A stretch of DNA of 64,000 nucleotides, taken from contig JAHCIA010000001.1 in NCBI GenBank assembly GCA_026129465.1, positions 133,964-197,963 of the forward strand, read 5' to 3'. Positions 42,161 to 52,011 of this stretch are shown piece after piece; position 1 is the stretch's first letter, and the number at the start of each line of letters is the position of its first letter. A program made the translations under genes and the position numbers. The stretch comes from Flavobacteriales bacterium (GTDB lineage: Bacteria > Bacteroidota > Bacteroidia > Flavobacteriales_F > PHOS-HE28). The notes beneath the pieces were generated by a model, which did not search any database, was not told the DNA's origin, and worked only from the letters and a program-made list of their open reading frames with translations.

Positions 42161-44404
42161 TTACGGCATCACCTCGCCCTCAATGGTCAACTCAAAGCGC
42201 TCTGGCGTGCCATTGCCGCGCACGATCACGGTGCGGCGCAGCGCTCCCACAGGTGCGTGTCCGTCGAAGGTCATGGTCACCGTCACGCTGGCCCCGGGAG
42301 CGATATCCCCTTGTGGCAGTTGTGCGGTGGTGCAGCCGCAGTCGGCCTTCACGTCCAATAGCCGCATGGAGCGTGTGCCACGGTTGGTCACAAGAAAGTC
42401 CACCTCCTTGCCTTGGCCCTGCCGCACCCGGCCGATGTCCACCCGCTGTTCCTCCACACCGCCCACATCGCGTCCGCCACCCCAGTCGATCGCTTCGATC
42501 TCGATCCTGCGCTCGCTCGCCGCCGCCACACTGTACACCGATCGCCGCAGATCTCCCAGATCGTCGCTCACATCGGTGGCGGAGCGGTCCTCGCCAAAGG
42601 GCAGCGTGCGTATCGTAAGCCGTGCGCCATTGGCCGCCTGGCCATCGAGGTAGGGCCGCAGCACACCCTGGTCCACATGCCGCAGGTGGTTGCGCAAGCT
42701 GGCGATGCGGCGCATGGAGAGATTCAGGTTGTAGTCGCTCTTCGCCAGGGGGCTGGCATGGCCGCGCACGTCGAGGGTGATGGAGAGCCCCGCTTCCAAG
42801 GCTTCGCGCAGCGCGATGGTGAGCTTGGCGAGTTCCAGGAAGCCGTTGTCCACCTGGTCGCGGAAGAAATCGCGCAATTCCTCCACTTCACCCTCGCGTT
42901 CATATTCGGGGATCAGCCCCCGGTAACGGCGGTAAGTGGTGGCGTAGTCCTGTGGGGTGGTGGTGCTCCAACTGCGCGGCTCAGGGTCGTCGTTGTGGAA
43001 GTAGAGCTTCAACGGGAAACGGGAGCGGATGTCCTGCAGGTGGTCCATCGCCACGGCCGCTGCGGGCGCGGAGGCGATCAAGGTGTCCACGGCCGCTTCC
43101 TTCGGCAGGCGCAGGCGGTAGAGGTCGTTGCAACAGGTCTCGCCCTTGGCAGCCAGCGAACCCACGCGGTTGCTGGTGAGCCATAGCTCACCGCGCACAT
43201 GGTGGAGCGTGGGGTATAGGTCGTTGGCGGGGCTGTTCACCGGCACACCGGCATGCACGGGCTGTGCGAACACATCGTTGCCGAAGCTGGCGCTGAAGAT
43301 GTCGTAACCGCCCAGGCCGGGGAGGTGGTCGCTGGCGTACCACAGCGTGTTGCTGCGGCTGTCGTACCACGGCGTGCGCTCGTTGCCGGGGCTGTTCACG
43401 GGGCGCCCCAGCGGATGCACATCCTCCGCGCGGCCCTGCACGAGGCGGGCCTGCCAGATGTCGCTGCCGCCCTCGCCGCCGGGCCGGTCGCTCACGAAGA
43501 GCAGCATCTCACGCCCATCCCAGCGCGCCACCATGGGCTGTGTGCTGTGGTCCTCGCCCAAACCGGGCAGGGGCTTCGCTTCGCCATAGCCGCCACCGGG
43601 CAGCACCTCCGCGATGTGGATGCGGCAGGGCATCCCCGCCAGGCAGCGCGTGAAGAAGAACCAGCGGCCATCGAGGCTCCAGGCCGCGTTGCCATTGTCG
43701 CCCGCAGCGTTGATGCTTTGGGGCAAGGGTTCAGGTTCGGCCCACCCATCGCCCCGGGGCATGGCGCGCAACACCACCGTGCGGTAGGCCGCGGTATCGA
43801 CCACTTCGCCTTCCTTGTTCAGTTCGCCGCGCAGGCTGCTGAAGTGCAGTGCGCTGTCCGGTCCCATGCGCGCCCCGAACTCGCTGTCGTAGGTGTTCAC
43901 CGGCGGGGGCAGGTGTTCCAAGACTTCTTCCGCAGGGCGCGCCTGCAGCTGTTTCGCCATGGCGCAGCCTTCCATGGCATTGCGCGCGCGCTGGGCCGTC
44001 GCGCTGCCTTTGTCCTTCTCGCGGCGTAGCACGCGCTCCCAGGTGCGCACGGCTTCATCATACTGGCCGGTGCAGAGCTGCATTTCGCCCAGCCAGCGCA
44101 AAGCGTCGGGCATGGTGCGTCCCTGGTCCTTGCGCTGGATGCGTTCATACAATTCGGCGGCCTTGTCGTACTGGTGGCTCAAGCGGCAGGCCTCGGCCAT
44201 TTTCCATTGCAGGGCCATGCGCCCGCCATCGACCCCCAAGGCACCGGCAAAGAAGCGCGATGCGCCGTAGTACTCGCCGCGCGCCATGGCCGCATCGCCC
44301 CAGGCGGTCCATTGTTCCAGTGATTGGCCTTGAAGTTCCGCGGTCCCGATGAACGCAAGCACGATGAACGCGACCATCGCACGATGCACCGTCCAGGTTT
44401 TCAT
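42161..44404 (-). CDS. TPR / PD40 propeller / OmpA / DUF1573 envelope protein (PorE-like)
   Basis: 747 residues from ATG 44404, chosen for its signal peptide ([20 protein letters not shown]); ATG 44434 is also in frame. Helical TPR-like repeats (about 25-130) precede PD40-type propeller blades ([41 protein letters not shown]) and an OmpA-like peptidoglycan-binding region ([26 protein letters not shown]). Then comes an extra C-terminal DUF1573 domain with [14 protein letters not shown]. PorE of the T9SS has TPR, propeller and OmpA domains and anchors the PorP complex to peptidoglycan. The DUF1573 tail is an addition. It is the third gene of the second adhesin-PorP-OmpA module. Confidence 0.82.
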   Translation of the reverse strand: MKTWTVHRAMVAFIVLAFIGTAELQGQSLEQWTAWGDAAMARGEYYGASRFFAGALGVDGGRMALQWKMAEACRLSHQYDKAAELYERIQRKDQGRTMPDALRWLGEMQLCTGQYDEAVRTWERVLRREKDKGSATAQRARNAMEGCAMAKQLQARPAEEVLEHLPPPVNTYDSEFGARMGPDSALHFSSLRGELNKEGEVVDTAAYRTVVLRAMPRGDGWAEPEPLPQSINAAGDNGNAAWSLDGRWFFFTRCLAGMPCRIHIAEVLPGGGYGEAKPLPGLGEDHSTQPMVARWDGREMLLFVSDRPGGEGGSDIWQARLVQGRAEDVHPLGRPVNSPGNERTPWYDSRSNTLWYASDHLPGLGGYDIFSASFGNDVFAQPVHAGVPVNSPANDLYPTLHHVRGELWLTSNRVGSLAAKGETCCNDLYRLRLPKEAAVDTLIASAPAAAVAMDHLQDIRSRFPLKLYFHNDDPEPRSWSTTTPQDYATTYRRYRGLIPEYEREGEVEELRDFFRDQVDNGFLELAKLTIALREALEAGLSITLDVRGHASPLAKSDYNLNLSMRRIASLRNHLRHVDQGVLRPYLDGQAANGARLTIRTLPFGEDRSATDVSDDLGDLRRSVYSVAAASERRIEIEAIDWGGGRDVGGVEEQRVDIGRVRQGQGKEVDFLVTNRGTRSMRLLDVKADCGCTTAQLPQGDIAPGASVTVTMTFDGHAPVGALRRTVIVRGNGTPERFELTIEGEVMP

Positions 44405-44441
44405 CTGCGCCATCTGCGTCATCTGCGGATGCATTTCCTTT

Positions 44442-45536
44442 TCAGATCTGGTCCGGACAGGCCTTGAAGCGCACAGGCACCGCGGGCCGCTGTTTGAAGA
44501 TGCGCACCACGGCGAACTCGATGCCGCCCCGGTTGCGGCTGGCGGGCACCAGGTCGCTGAGGTTGATGTCGTAGCTCACGCCGAAGGTCCAGTCGTCGTA
44601 AATGACCCCCGCATGGAGGTAGCCCGCGTCCTCGGCACGCCAATGCAGGCCGAACTCCACGGCACGTTCCAGCCCGAAACGGTCCAGCAGCAGGTAGCGC
44701 AGGTTGGCGCCGAGGTCCAGTTCGCGGAAGGTGCCCTGCGACATGAATTGTGCGGCCGGCAGCAGGTCGAAGCGTTCATGCAGGGGCATGCGTGCGAGGG
44801 CATGGATGGTGTTGCGCATCGGCAGGGGCATGCCGGGCTCGCCCAGGAAACCGATGCTGGGCGTGGTGAGGTTGAAGAAGCCCACGCCGAATTGGAGCCA
44901 CTCGCGGTGCGTCGGCGCGCAGCGGTACACGGCGCCCGCATGCACATCCGGATGCGTGAGCCCATCACGTCCGAAGTTCTCGCCGGTGGGCAGGTCGGGA
45001 TCGTAGTGGAAGCCGTTGTACTGGTTGTCGAACGAAAGTGCCCGGCTGTCCAGCGAGATGGAGGTGAAGCCCAGCTGCGCGCCGCCGCTGATGCTGTGGT
45101 GGCGGCCCTCCCCGAAGCGTTGTGTCCAACTGGCGCCCACGCTCAGGTGGAAATGGTCCAATCGGCTGTCGCCAGCGCGGTCGTTGTAGAGCCAGGCGCC
45201 TACGCCGAGGCCCTCCACGCCCCAGGCATCGCGCAGATCGCCGCCCAGCCCGAAGGTGCGGTAGGGCACGGTGACCGATCGCCACTGCTGGCGGAAGATG
45301 CCATGCACGCGCGCCTGCCCGTCGAACTGCCCGATGTTGCCCGGCCCCAGCGGCATCGGCGCGTTGAAATATTGCGAGAAGTGGATGTCCTGGGCCCGCA
45401 AGGAGATGAAGGCTGTACCGAGCATGAGGGTGATGGCCCATGGGATGATCCGTGAGTGGCGAGTGGTGAGTGGTGAGTGGGCCCCGAAGTGCGCCCACTC
45501 ACCACTCACTACTGGATACTCGCCACTCCTCCTCAT
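44442..45536 (-). CDS. PorP/SprF family T9SS outer-membrane protein
   Basis: 364 residues from ATG 45536, which overlaps the stop of the adhesin gene (ATGA). The body is a typical PorP/SprF beta-barrel: AQDIHFSQYFNAPMPLGPGNIG at the mature N-terminus, then VGAWLYNDRAG and FGVSYDINLSDLVPASRNRGGIE near the end. PorP/SprF proteins act with type B sorting-domain substrates at the cell surface. The first ~30 codons are made of an inverted tandem repeat (45452-45528), so the leader before WAITLMLGTAFISLRAQ is abnormal; no better in-frame start exists. Confidence 0.85.
   Translation of the reverse strand: MRRSGEYPVVSGEWAHFGAHSPLTTRHSRIIPWAITLMLGTAFISLRAQDIHFSQYFNAPMPLGPGNIGQFDGQARVHGIFRQQWRSVTVPYRTFGLGGDLRDAWGVEGLGVGAWLYNDRAGDSRLDHFHLSVGASWTQRFGEGRHHSISGGAQLGFTSISLDSRALSFDNQYNGFHYDPDLPTGENFGRDGLTHPDVHAGAVYRCAPTHREWLQFGVGFFNLTTPSIGFLGEPGMPLPMRNTIHALARMPLHERFDLLPAAQFMSQGTFRELDLGANLRYLLLDRFGLERAVEFGLHWRAEDAGYLHAGVIYDDWTFGVSYDINLSDLVPASRNRGGIEFAVVRIFKQRPAVPVRFKACPDQI
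45452..45528. repeat. Palindromic gagtggtgagtgg-type repeat in the 5' end of the PorP gene
   Basis: Runs of the motif agtggtg/cgagtgg (45452-45482) face their complement (45493-45528) across a 10-nt loop. The innermost 15 bp (gagtggtgagtgggc with gcccactcaccactc) pair perfectly. It is coding within the PorP gene and unrelated in sequence to the REP-like hairpins at 34-40 kb. Confidence 0.8.
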
Positions 45537-48500
45537 CGGATCAAGGTCACATTGCCCTTCGTGAAGTAGCGTTGCCCATCCAGGCACCAGGCGGTGAGGT
45601 GGTAGACGAATACGGCCGGCGCGAGTTCCTGCCCACGGAAGCTGCCGTCCCAGCCCACACCCTGGTCCTTGGTCTCAAAGACCTTTTCGCCCCAGCGGTC
45701 GAAGACCATGAATTCCAGATCGGTGATGTGACGGCCCCTGACGAGGAGCAGGTCATTCATGCCATCGCCGTTGGGCGTGAAGCTGTTGGGCACGAAGATG
45801 TCCGGCTCCTCGCACACCAGTTCGTACACCACTACGGTCACACTGGCGTCCTTGGTGCAGATGCCATCGCTCACCGTCACCGTGAAGGTGGTGGTCTGGA
45901 ACACGGTGGCGCTGGTATTGCCGCTGTTGGGATCGCCCACGGCACCTGGGGGTGACCAGCTGTAAGTGAGGCCCGGTGGCGATGCGGTGAGCAGCACGGT
46001 GGTGCCTGGCGCCACCAGCGTCTGGTCCGCGTTGGCCGAGACACTGCCGCCGTCCACGTCGGAAACGAACACGGTGATGTCACCACTCCAGGAACAGCCT
46101 TCGAGTGTGGTCACCGTCACGCCAAAGCCCTGCGTCTCCTCAGGCGCCACGGTGGCGGTGGCGGTTCCCTGCCCGGATACGATGTCCTCGTCCGGCTCCC
46201 ACACGATCGTGGATCCCGGGTCGGCACCGAGCAATTGCAACAGGGCCTGCTCATCGCCGCAAATGAGGGTGTCCCCGGCAAGCGACACCTGCGCCAAGGG
46301 AACCGTGACGGTGACACTGCCGGTGGCCACACAACTGGAGGCGTTGCTCGCCTGGATGTGGTAGGTGCCACTCACGGCCGGCGATATCCACGCCGTACTG
46401 TCCGCCGGGCTGGTGTTCAGCTGGTCGGTGAAGAGCGGTGAGGTGGACCAGATGAATAGGTCGGCCGTTCCGAATGCCGTGGCGGTGAGCAGGAAGCCAT
46501 CCACCGGACCGCAGATGACCGTGTCGGCCATCACGGACAGTTCCGGCCCGGGGAGGTCGATGAAGACATCGGCTTGCACGCTGTCCTCGCCGTTGCAGCT
46601 CTCGGGGTTGAAGGCGGTGAGTGTGACGGTGTAGAGGCCGGGTGTGGCATAGGTATGGGTGGGTGTGGCAACGGTGCTGGTGTTGCCGTCGCCGAAGTCC
46701 CAGAGGTAGCCGCTGGCGCCGCCACTGAGGTTGGTGAAGGTGATGGCGTTGGGCAGGCAAAGCGTGTCCGGTGCGTCGAAGCCGGCGATCACCAAGGGTG
46801 GGTTGAAATCGAACTTGAGCACGCCGTTGTTGCAGCCTGTGCTGTTGTTGGTGCTGCTCCAGGCGCCCGGTGTGGTGGGGAAGTCGCTGTTGCCCTGGCA
46901 GCCGGCACACACGCTCTGGTACACGCGGCCGCGCCGGTCGAAACGGCTGGTGCCACCGTCCACATGTTCTGGACTGACGGGGCCGCCATAGTAGGTGGCG
47001 TAGGTCAGCGCCTGCATGTCGATGTCGAATACGGCGAGGTAGAGGTCTCCGCCATCGGTGCTGCTTTGGTGCGCGTCGGGCGTCACCGGCAGTCCATTGG
47101 TGGTGAGTTGTCCGCCCAATCCGCCGGCGCTGCTGCCCCAGCCGCTGGTGTAGATCTGGTCGCACACATCCACCAGGAAGGCCGTGGGCGAAATGTCCGG
47201 GTTGCCGTCACCGATGCCGACGCGCGAACTGAGCAGGAGCGCGTCGAGGTCCGGAGCGAACTTGGTGATGAACTGCCCACCCGCCGGGATGTTGTAGGGC
47301 GCGTTCACGATCAATTGACCGCTTGGCGCGGAGGTCTGGCCGAAGAGGTAGACCGCCCCCTCGCCGTCGAGTTCCACGAAATAGGCCTGGTCGTATGCGG
47401 CACTGCCCCAGTAGGTGAGTGCGTCCACCGTGGTTCCGTTGGCATTGAATCGCGCCACGAATCCATCGGCGGAGCCTCCGTTGAAGCTGCCCTGCACCGC
47501 CCCGGGCCCCACGGGCAGGTCGGCGCTCACGGTGCCGCCGCACACGAAGAGCCGCCCCTGCGCATCGAGTTCGCCGGAGTAGATGGCATCGGCGCCGGAA
47601 CCTCCCAGATAGCTGGCGTATTGGAGTTGTGTCAATCCGGGGTTGTAGCGCGCCACGAAGCCATCGTGGCTGCCACCGGCGAAAGCGGACTGCGCGGCAC
47701 CTGCGGTGACCGGCATGTTGGTGCTTTGCGTGCAGCTCACCACCCAGATGTTGCTCTGTGCGTCCAGCAGCACCTCGCCGCGCACCTCATCGGCGTAGTT
47801 GAATTTCAGCCCCGTGCCCGAGTTCAATCCATCATTGCCGCTTCCGCCGAGGTAGGTGCTGCCCAGCAGTTGTGAGCCGTTCGCGCTGAGCTTGGCCACC
47901 ACCATGTCCGAGCCGGCAGGGTAGCTCAGTCCCAGACCCGTGGGCGTGAAGGCCGTTCCGCCGGCGAAGCTGTTGTCATGCGCGCCTGCCGTGGTGGGGA
48001 AGTTGGATGATCCCGTGGTGCCCAGTACATGCAGCTGGTCATTCTCGTCCACGATCAGGCTGTGCGGCATTTCGGCCGCCGTGCCGCCGAGGTAGGTGCT
48101 CCAGACCATGAAGCTGCCCGTGGTGTCGTACTTGCTCAGCGCGATGTCGGTGGTGCCTCCGGCCCAGTTCGTTTGATAAGCGCCGGTGGTGATCGGATAC
48201 TGCGTGCCGAAGGCGGTGCTGCCCGCATAGAGGTATCCGGCCTTGTCGAAGGTGGCCGTGTAGCCGAAGTTGTTGCTGATGGATCCGGAGAAGGTGGCGA
48301 AGCTGAGCGTGGGGTCGATCACCAGGGGATGCGTGGGGTCGTAGCGGCCCACGTTGAAACCGATGACGCCATCGCGCAGCGAATAGGTGCAGCTCACCGG
48401 CACGCGTTCGCCATCGATATCCTGATAGGCCAGGGGGATGCGTTCGGTGATGCGGCCCAGGGTGGTCTCCACCAGCAGTGTACCCTTCCGCAGCCGCAGC

Positions 48501-49033
48501 GCTTCGGCACCTTCGTAGGTGATGCGAATGGCACCGGGATCGGCTCCGGGTTCCACCACCAGGTCGTACTTCAGACCGGTGCGGCCCTCGCGGAACACGG
48601 CATCGCAGCCGGGGGCCACCTCGTGCAGTGTGATGCGCGTCATCGCGCGGGTGTCGCTGGCCCATCGCGAAGGATCGTCGCCCAGGAACCAATGGTAGCG
48701 CGCCTCCAAGGGCAGATCGCCCGTGGTGCGCGATCCCGGCGTGGCGCTCAGGAAACGCATCCGCACGGCATGGTGGCGCAGGCCGCCCCATTCGTTGAGC
48801 GATGGGTCGAAGGCGATGTTGGCGTGGGCGCGCGCCACCAGTTCCGCGTCATAGCGTTCGATCAGCAGTGCGCCGCGCTCGAACCACAGGAAGGCGCCCG
48901 GCATCTCGGCGCGGTGGCTCACCGCATCGGGCCATTGCCCGCCATTCTCGATGGCGCGCATGCCCGCCTGTCCGCTGAGCAGGAGAGGGGTGGACAGCAG
49001 GATGAGCAGTGACCGGAAACGGCGCGCGGCCAT
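45533..49033 (-). CDS. Large T9SS type B surface protein with SBBP repeats and PKD domain
   Basis: 1166 residues with a signal peptide (MAARRFRSLLILLSTPLLLSGQ). The N-terminal region (about 25-230) has the GGQWPDAV to PLVIDPTLSF layout that precedes SBBP repeats in this class. SBBP beta-propeller repeats follow (about 235-720; STYLGG, ASYLGGSGADAI). A PKD domain has YLWDFGDGNTST (about 760-840), then Ig-like segments and a type B gliding-motility C-terminal domain (IFVPNSFTPNGDGMNDLL to VTLIR). It is exported by the T9SS and held at the surface with the help of PorP/SprF, encoded next. Confidence 0.9.
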   Translation of the reverse strand: MAARRFRSLLILLSTPLLLSGQAGMRAIENGGQWPDAVSHRAEMPGAFLWFERGALLIERYDAELVARAHANIAFDPSLNEWGGLRHHAVRMRFLSATPGSRTTGDLPLEARYHWFLGDDPSRWASDTRAMTRITLHEVAPGCDAVFREGRTGLKYDLVVEPGADPGAIRITYEGAEALRLRKGTLLVETTLGRITERIPLAYQDIDGERVPVSCTYSLRDGVIGFNVGRYDPTHPLVIDPTLSFATFSGSISNNFGYTATFDKAGYLYAGSTAFGTQYPITTGAYQTNWAGGTTDIALSKYDTTGSFMVWSTYLGGTAAEMPHSLIVDENDQLHVLGTTGSSNFPTTAGAHDNSFAGGTAFTPTGLGLSYPAGSDMVVAKLSANGSQLLGSTYLGGSGNDGLNSGTGLKFNYADEVRGEVLLDAQSNIWVVSCTQSTNMPVTAGAAQSAFAGGSHDGFVARYNPGLTQLQYASYLGGSGADAIYSGELDAQGRLFVCGGTVSADLPVGPGAVQGSFNGGSADGFVARFNANGTTVDALTYWGSAAYDQAYFVELDGEGAVYLFGQTSAPSGQLIVNAPYNIPAGGQFITKFAPDLDALLLSSRVGIGDGNPDISPTAFLVDVCDQIYTSGWGSSAGGLGGQLTTNGLPVTPDAHQSSTDGGDLYLAVFDIDMQALTYATYYGGPVSPEHVDGGTSRFDRRGRVYQSVCAGCQGNSDFPTTPGAWSSTNNSTGCNNGVLKFDFNPPLVIAGFDAPDTLCLPNAITFTNLSGGASGYLWDFGDGNTSTVATPTHTYATPGLYTVTLTAFNPESCNGEDSVQADVFIDLPGPELSVMADTVICGPVDGFLLTATAFGTADLFIWSTSPLFTDQLNTSPADSTAWISPAVSGTYHIQASNASSCVATGSVTVTVPLAQVSLAGDTLICGDEQALLQLLGADPGSTIVWEPDEDIVSGQGTATATVAPEETQGFGVTVTTLEGCSWSGDITVFVSDVDGGSVSANADQTLVAPGTTVLLTASPPGLTYSWSPPGAVGDPNSGNTSATVFQTTTFTVTVSDGICTKDASVTVVVYELVCEEPDIFVPNSFTPNGDGMNDLLLVRGRHITDLEFMVFDRWGEKVFETKDQGVGWDGSFRGQELAPAVFVYHLTAWCLDGQRYFTKGNVTLIR

Positions 49034-49076
49034 GGGTCACGAATGTAGGGAACCGGGATCCCTCGTCCGAGGAAGG

Positions 49077-49724
49077 TCAACGTTGGCGGGGCGCTTCCAG
49101 CAACACGGAGATCCGGTTGCGCACGGGGAAGATCGTCCAGAGTTCCACGCGGCGGTTGAGGTGGCGGCCCTCCCAGGTCGCGTTGCTGTCCACCGGGTGT
49201 TGTTCGCCCATGCCCAGGGCCATGATGCGCTCCTGGTCCACACCACGCTGGACCAGTTCACGCTTTACGGCGCGTGCCCGGCGGTCGCTCAAGGCCAGGT
49301 TGTCCGGAGCATGGCCGACGCTGTCCGTATGCGCCTCGATCCGCACGCGTGCCGTGGGCTGTTCCATGATCAGCGCCGCCACATGGTCCAGCCAGGGTCG
49401 GTAGGCCTCGGACACTTCGGTGCCATATGGGTCGAACAGGATGGCGGTGGCGCGCACGCTGTTCGCATCAGGGATGTCCACCACCACGTGGAAGAGCATG
49501 CTGCGATCCACGCCATTCAAGGTGCCGGGAGCGTGGTGGTCGGCCTCCAGCGGTTGGAAGCGCGCGAGCATCTCATGGAAGTGGATCACATCGGGATCGG
49601 TCACCAGCAACGTGCCATTCACCTTGCCCGGCACACCCGCCAGTTCCACTTGCTGGGCCGTGCCCGTGCTGGACCAGATGGCCAGCAGCATGGGAAGGAT
49701 CGTTCGTGGCAGAGTTCGGGTCAT
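49077..49724 (-). CDS. OmpA family peptidoglycan-binding protein
   Basis: 215 residues from ATG 49724 with a signal peptide (to about STGTAQQ). The OmpA C-terminal domain (about 95-205) has RIEAHTDSVGHAPDNLALSDRRARAV and the typical NRRVEL near the end. The Asp and Arg that hold diaminopimelate in OmpA are matched by these motifs. It follows the larger OmpA-type protein in the first adhesin module and lies upstream of the second adhesin gene, 43 bp away, so both modules may be on one transcript. Confidence 0.88.
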   Translation of the reverse strand: MTRTLPRTILPMLLAIWSSTGTAQQVELAGVPGKVNGTLLVTDPDVIHFHEMLARFQPLEADHHAPGTLNGVDRSMLFHVVVDIPDANSVRATAILFDPYGTEVSEAYRPWLDHVAALIMEQPTARVRIEAHTDSVGHAPDNLALSDRRARAVKRELVQRGVDQERIMALGMGEQHPVDSNATWEGRHLNRRVELWTIFPVRNRISVLLEAPRQR

Positions 49725-49809
49725 GCGGCGCCCACGCCGGCCGGGCCGGACATGTGGGCCTTCCAACGGGGCAGGTCCCCACCGGGTTCCCTGGATCCGT
49801 CGAAGCCCG

Positions 49810-52011
49810 CTATTTCGGCGTTGAGGGCCTTTGTGCACCCGCCTGGAGCTCGTCCATGGTGGAGAGCTTGAATTCCACACGGCGGTTCAATTGCCGCCCT
49901 TCCTCGGTCTTGTTGGAGGCGATCGGCTGGTTCTTGCCATGCCCCATGGGCACCAGGCGATCGGGGTCGATGCCCTGGGCCACCAGTTGGTCGATGACGG
50001 CCAAGGCACGGCGCTGCGAGAGGTCGATGTTGTAGGCCCTGCTGCCGATGTCGTCGGTATGCGCCTCCACCACCAGGTGCAGACCGGGATACATCAGCAT
50101 CAGGCGGTGGATGCTTTCCAAGGCCTCTTCCGACCCCTCTCCGATCTCGGCGCTCTTGTAGGCGAAGTGGATCATGTCAGTCCTCAGTCTCGTGCGCCCC
50201 AGGTCCTGCAGCTTGTCCAGGTCCAGCCGGCTGAGGTCCACCAGCTGCTCGGTCCGCAGACTGAAGACCTCGGCATCCAGGAATTGGAGGTCCTTCACGA
50301 GTTTGAAGATGGCATAGAGCTCATCCGGATCGTTGGTCTCGCCCACGCTGTAGGTGTACACGGCGCGGATGGGGTCGAAGCGTTCCACGATCCGGTGTTG
50401 TTGACGGATCTTGGCGAAACGCGGATCGTCCAGGCTCATGCGCTCGCGGGTGGCGAAGAGCTGCACCGTGAACTTCACGTCGTCCTCCATCCAGGGATCG
50501 ATGCCCAGGTCATCATAGGGCAGTTCCACGAATTCCTTCTTGCGCAATTGGCCCATGGCGTCCTGGTAGACCACCAGGGTGGTCTGGTCATCCTGCTCGT
50601 GGTAGCGATCCATCACCACCACGGTCTTGCTGTTGCAGCGGCTGCGCAATCGGCCGTGGTCATCGCTGGTGATGATGTCCAGCCGTACCTCGTAGGTGCC
50701 CGCCTTGCGGAAGGCATGCTGCGCGATCGTGCCCGTGCGGGCCTGGCCGTCGCCCATGTCCCAGTGGTATTCGGCTCCGGCCAGTGCGGGCAGGTTGCTG
50801 CGCGAAGCGTCGAGTTGCAGGGTGCGTCCGGTGCGCACGGTATCCGTGGCCAGGATGAAGGCCTGTTCGCTGAGGCGCACCTCGACCACATGGGTCCGGA
50901 GTGTCTGGAACATGGCGCCGGTCTTGCGGTCCACGAGCATCGACTTGACCGTGTAGTGACCGGTGTCGGCGTAGCAGTGGCGTACCGTATCGCCGCGCAG
51001 TATGGTGCCGTCGCCCAGGTCCCAGGCATGGTCCAGGGGCAGCCTGGCGGTGGCCGCATGTTTGCGCGCGTTGAAGGCGTAGCATCGTTCGTGGTAGCGC
51101 TGTGGGGCGCAGTCGCGGAACTTCGGCAAGGTGCGTTCCGCCAGGTGGATGCGGTCGGTACCGGTGCGGTCCGAACTGAAGAGCGCCTTGCGCCCATCGC
51201 CCAAGGCCGCATAGCCCACATCGTTGTGCGGGCTGTTCACGGGCTCAGGCATGGCCATCGGGACCATCCAGCCCTCATGGTCCACACGGGTGTGGTAGAT
51301 GTCCAGACCGCCCAGGCCGCCCGGCCGATCGGAGGAGAAGTAGAAGCTCCCATCCGGGGCGTAGCGTGGATAGACCTCATGGTGGGGGCCGTTCACATCC
51401 GCCCCCAGGTTTTCCGGCACGCTCCAGCCTGTCGTGGTCCGTTGACTCACATAGAGGTCCATGCCCCCGGAACCGCCAGGCCGATCACTGGAGAAGATCA
51501 GCGCGGTACCATCCGGGGAGATGGTGGGGTGCATGAAGGAATGCTTCGGATGGTTGTGTTCGAACGGCTCCGGAGCGCTCCATTGGCCATCCACCAGGGT
51601 GGAGAAGAAGAGGCCCAGCTGCATGTCGGCCTTGCGCATGTTTGAAAGTTTCTTGGGCAGCTGCTGGTTGCGCGTGTAGCAAATGATGCGGCCATCCGGG
51701 GAGAAGGCCGCGGGTCCCTCATTCACCGGGGTGGCCAGGGCTTGGCTGAACAAGCGCGGTACACCCGGTCTGCTATCGGTGAACGGTACGAGGTACAGAT
51801 CGCTCAAAGGTTTGCCCGTCAACGCATCGCGGAAGTCGATCGCCGCGCCTTCCTCGCGGATGGAACACATCACGAGACCGTCGCCATGGGGTACCGGCGC
51901 GTAATCCTCGCCCACCGGACGGATGTCCAGCAGGCGCACCTCATGGATCTCCTGTGCGACCAAGGAAGGACCCACCAGAATGGAGAGGAGGATATGGAGC
52001 TGGCGAGGCAT
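49810..52011 (-). CDS. PD40 propeller / PKD / OmpA envelope protein
   Basis: 733 residues from ATG 52011, overlapping the PorP stop (ATGA). A signal peptide precedes PD40 blades (ALIFSSDRPGGSGGMDLY, SFYFSSDRPGGLGGLDIYH), two PKD-type segments (AWDLGDGTI and YHWDMGDGQ), a middle domain of unknown function and a C-terminal OmpA domain with VVEAHTDDIGSRAYNIDLSQRRA and NRRVEF. It parallels the PorE-like protein at 42161 without TPR or DUF1573. It probably couples the surface module to peptidoglycan. Membership of the T9SS core itself is uncertain. Confidence 0.85.
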   Translation of the reverse strand: MPRQLHILLSILVGPSLVAQEIHEVRLLDIRPVGEDYAPVPHGDGLVMCSIREEGAAIDFRDALTGKPLSDLYLVPFTDSRPGVPRLFSQALATPVNEGPAAFSPDGRIICYTRNQQLPKKLSNMRKADMQLGLFFSTLVDGQWSAPEPFEHNHPKHSFMHPTISPDGTALIFSSDRPGGSGGMDLYVSQRTTTGWSVPENLGADVNGPHHEVYPRYAPDGSFYFSSDRPGGLGGLDIYHTRVDHEGWMVPMAMPEPVNSPHNDVGYAALGDGRKALFSSDRTGTDRIHLAERTLPKFRDCAPQRYHERCYAFNARKHAATARLPLDHAWDLGDGTILRGDTVRHCYADTGHYTVKSMLVDRKTGAMFQTLRTHVVEVRLSEQAFILATDTVRTGRTLQLDASRSNLPALAGAEYHWDMGDGQARTGTIAQHAFRKAGTYEVRLDIITSDDHGRLRSRCNSKTVVVMDRYHEQDDQTTLVVYQDAMGQLRKKEFVELPYDDLGIDPWMEDDVKFTVQLFATRERMSLDDPRFAKIRQQHRIVERFDPIRAVYTYSVGETNDPDELYAIFKLVKDLQFLDAEVFSLRTEQLVDLSRLDLDKLQDLGRTRLRTDMIHFAYKSAEIGEGSEEALESIHRLMLMYPGLHLVVEAHTDDIGSRAYNIDLSQRRALAVIDQLVAQGIDPDRLVPMGHGKNQPIASNKTEEGRQLNRRVEFKLSTMDELQAGAQRPSTPK

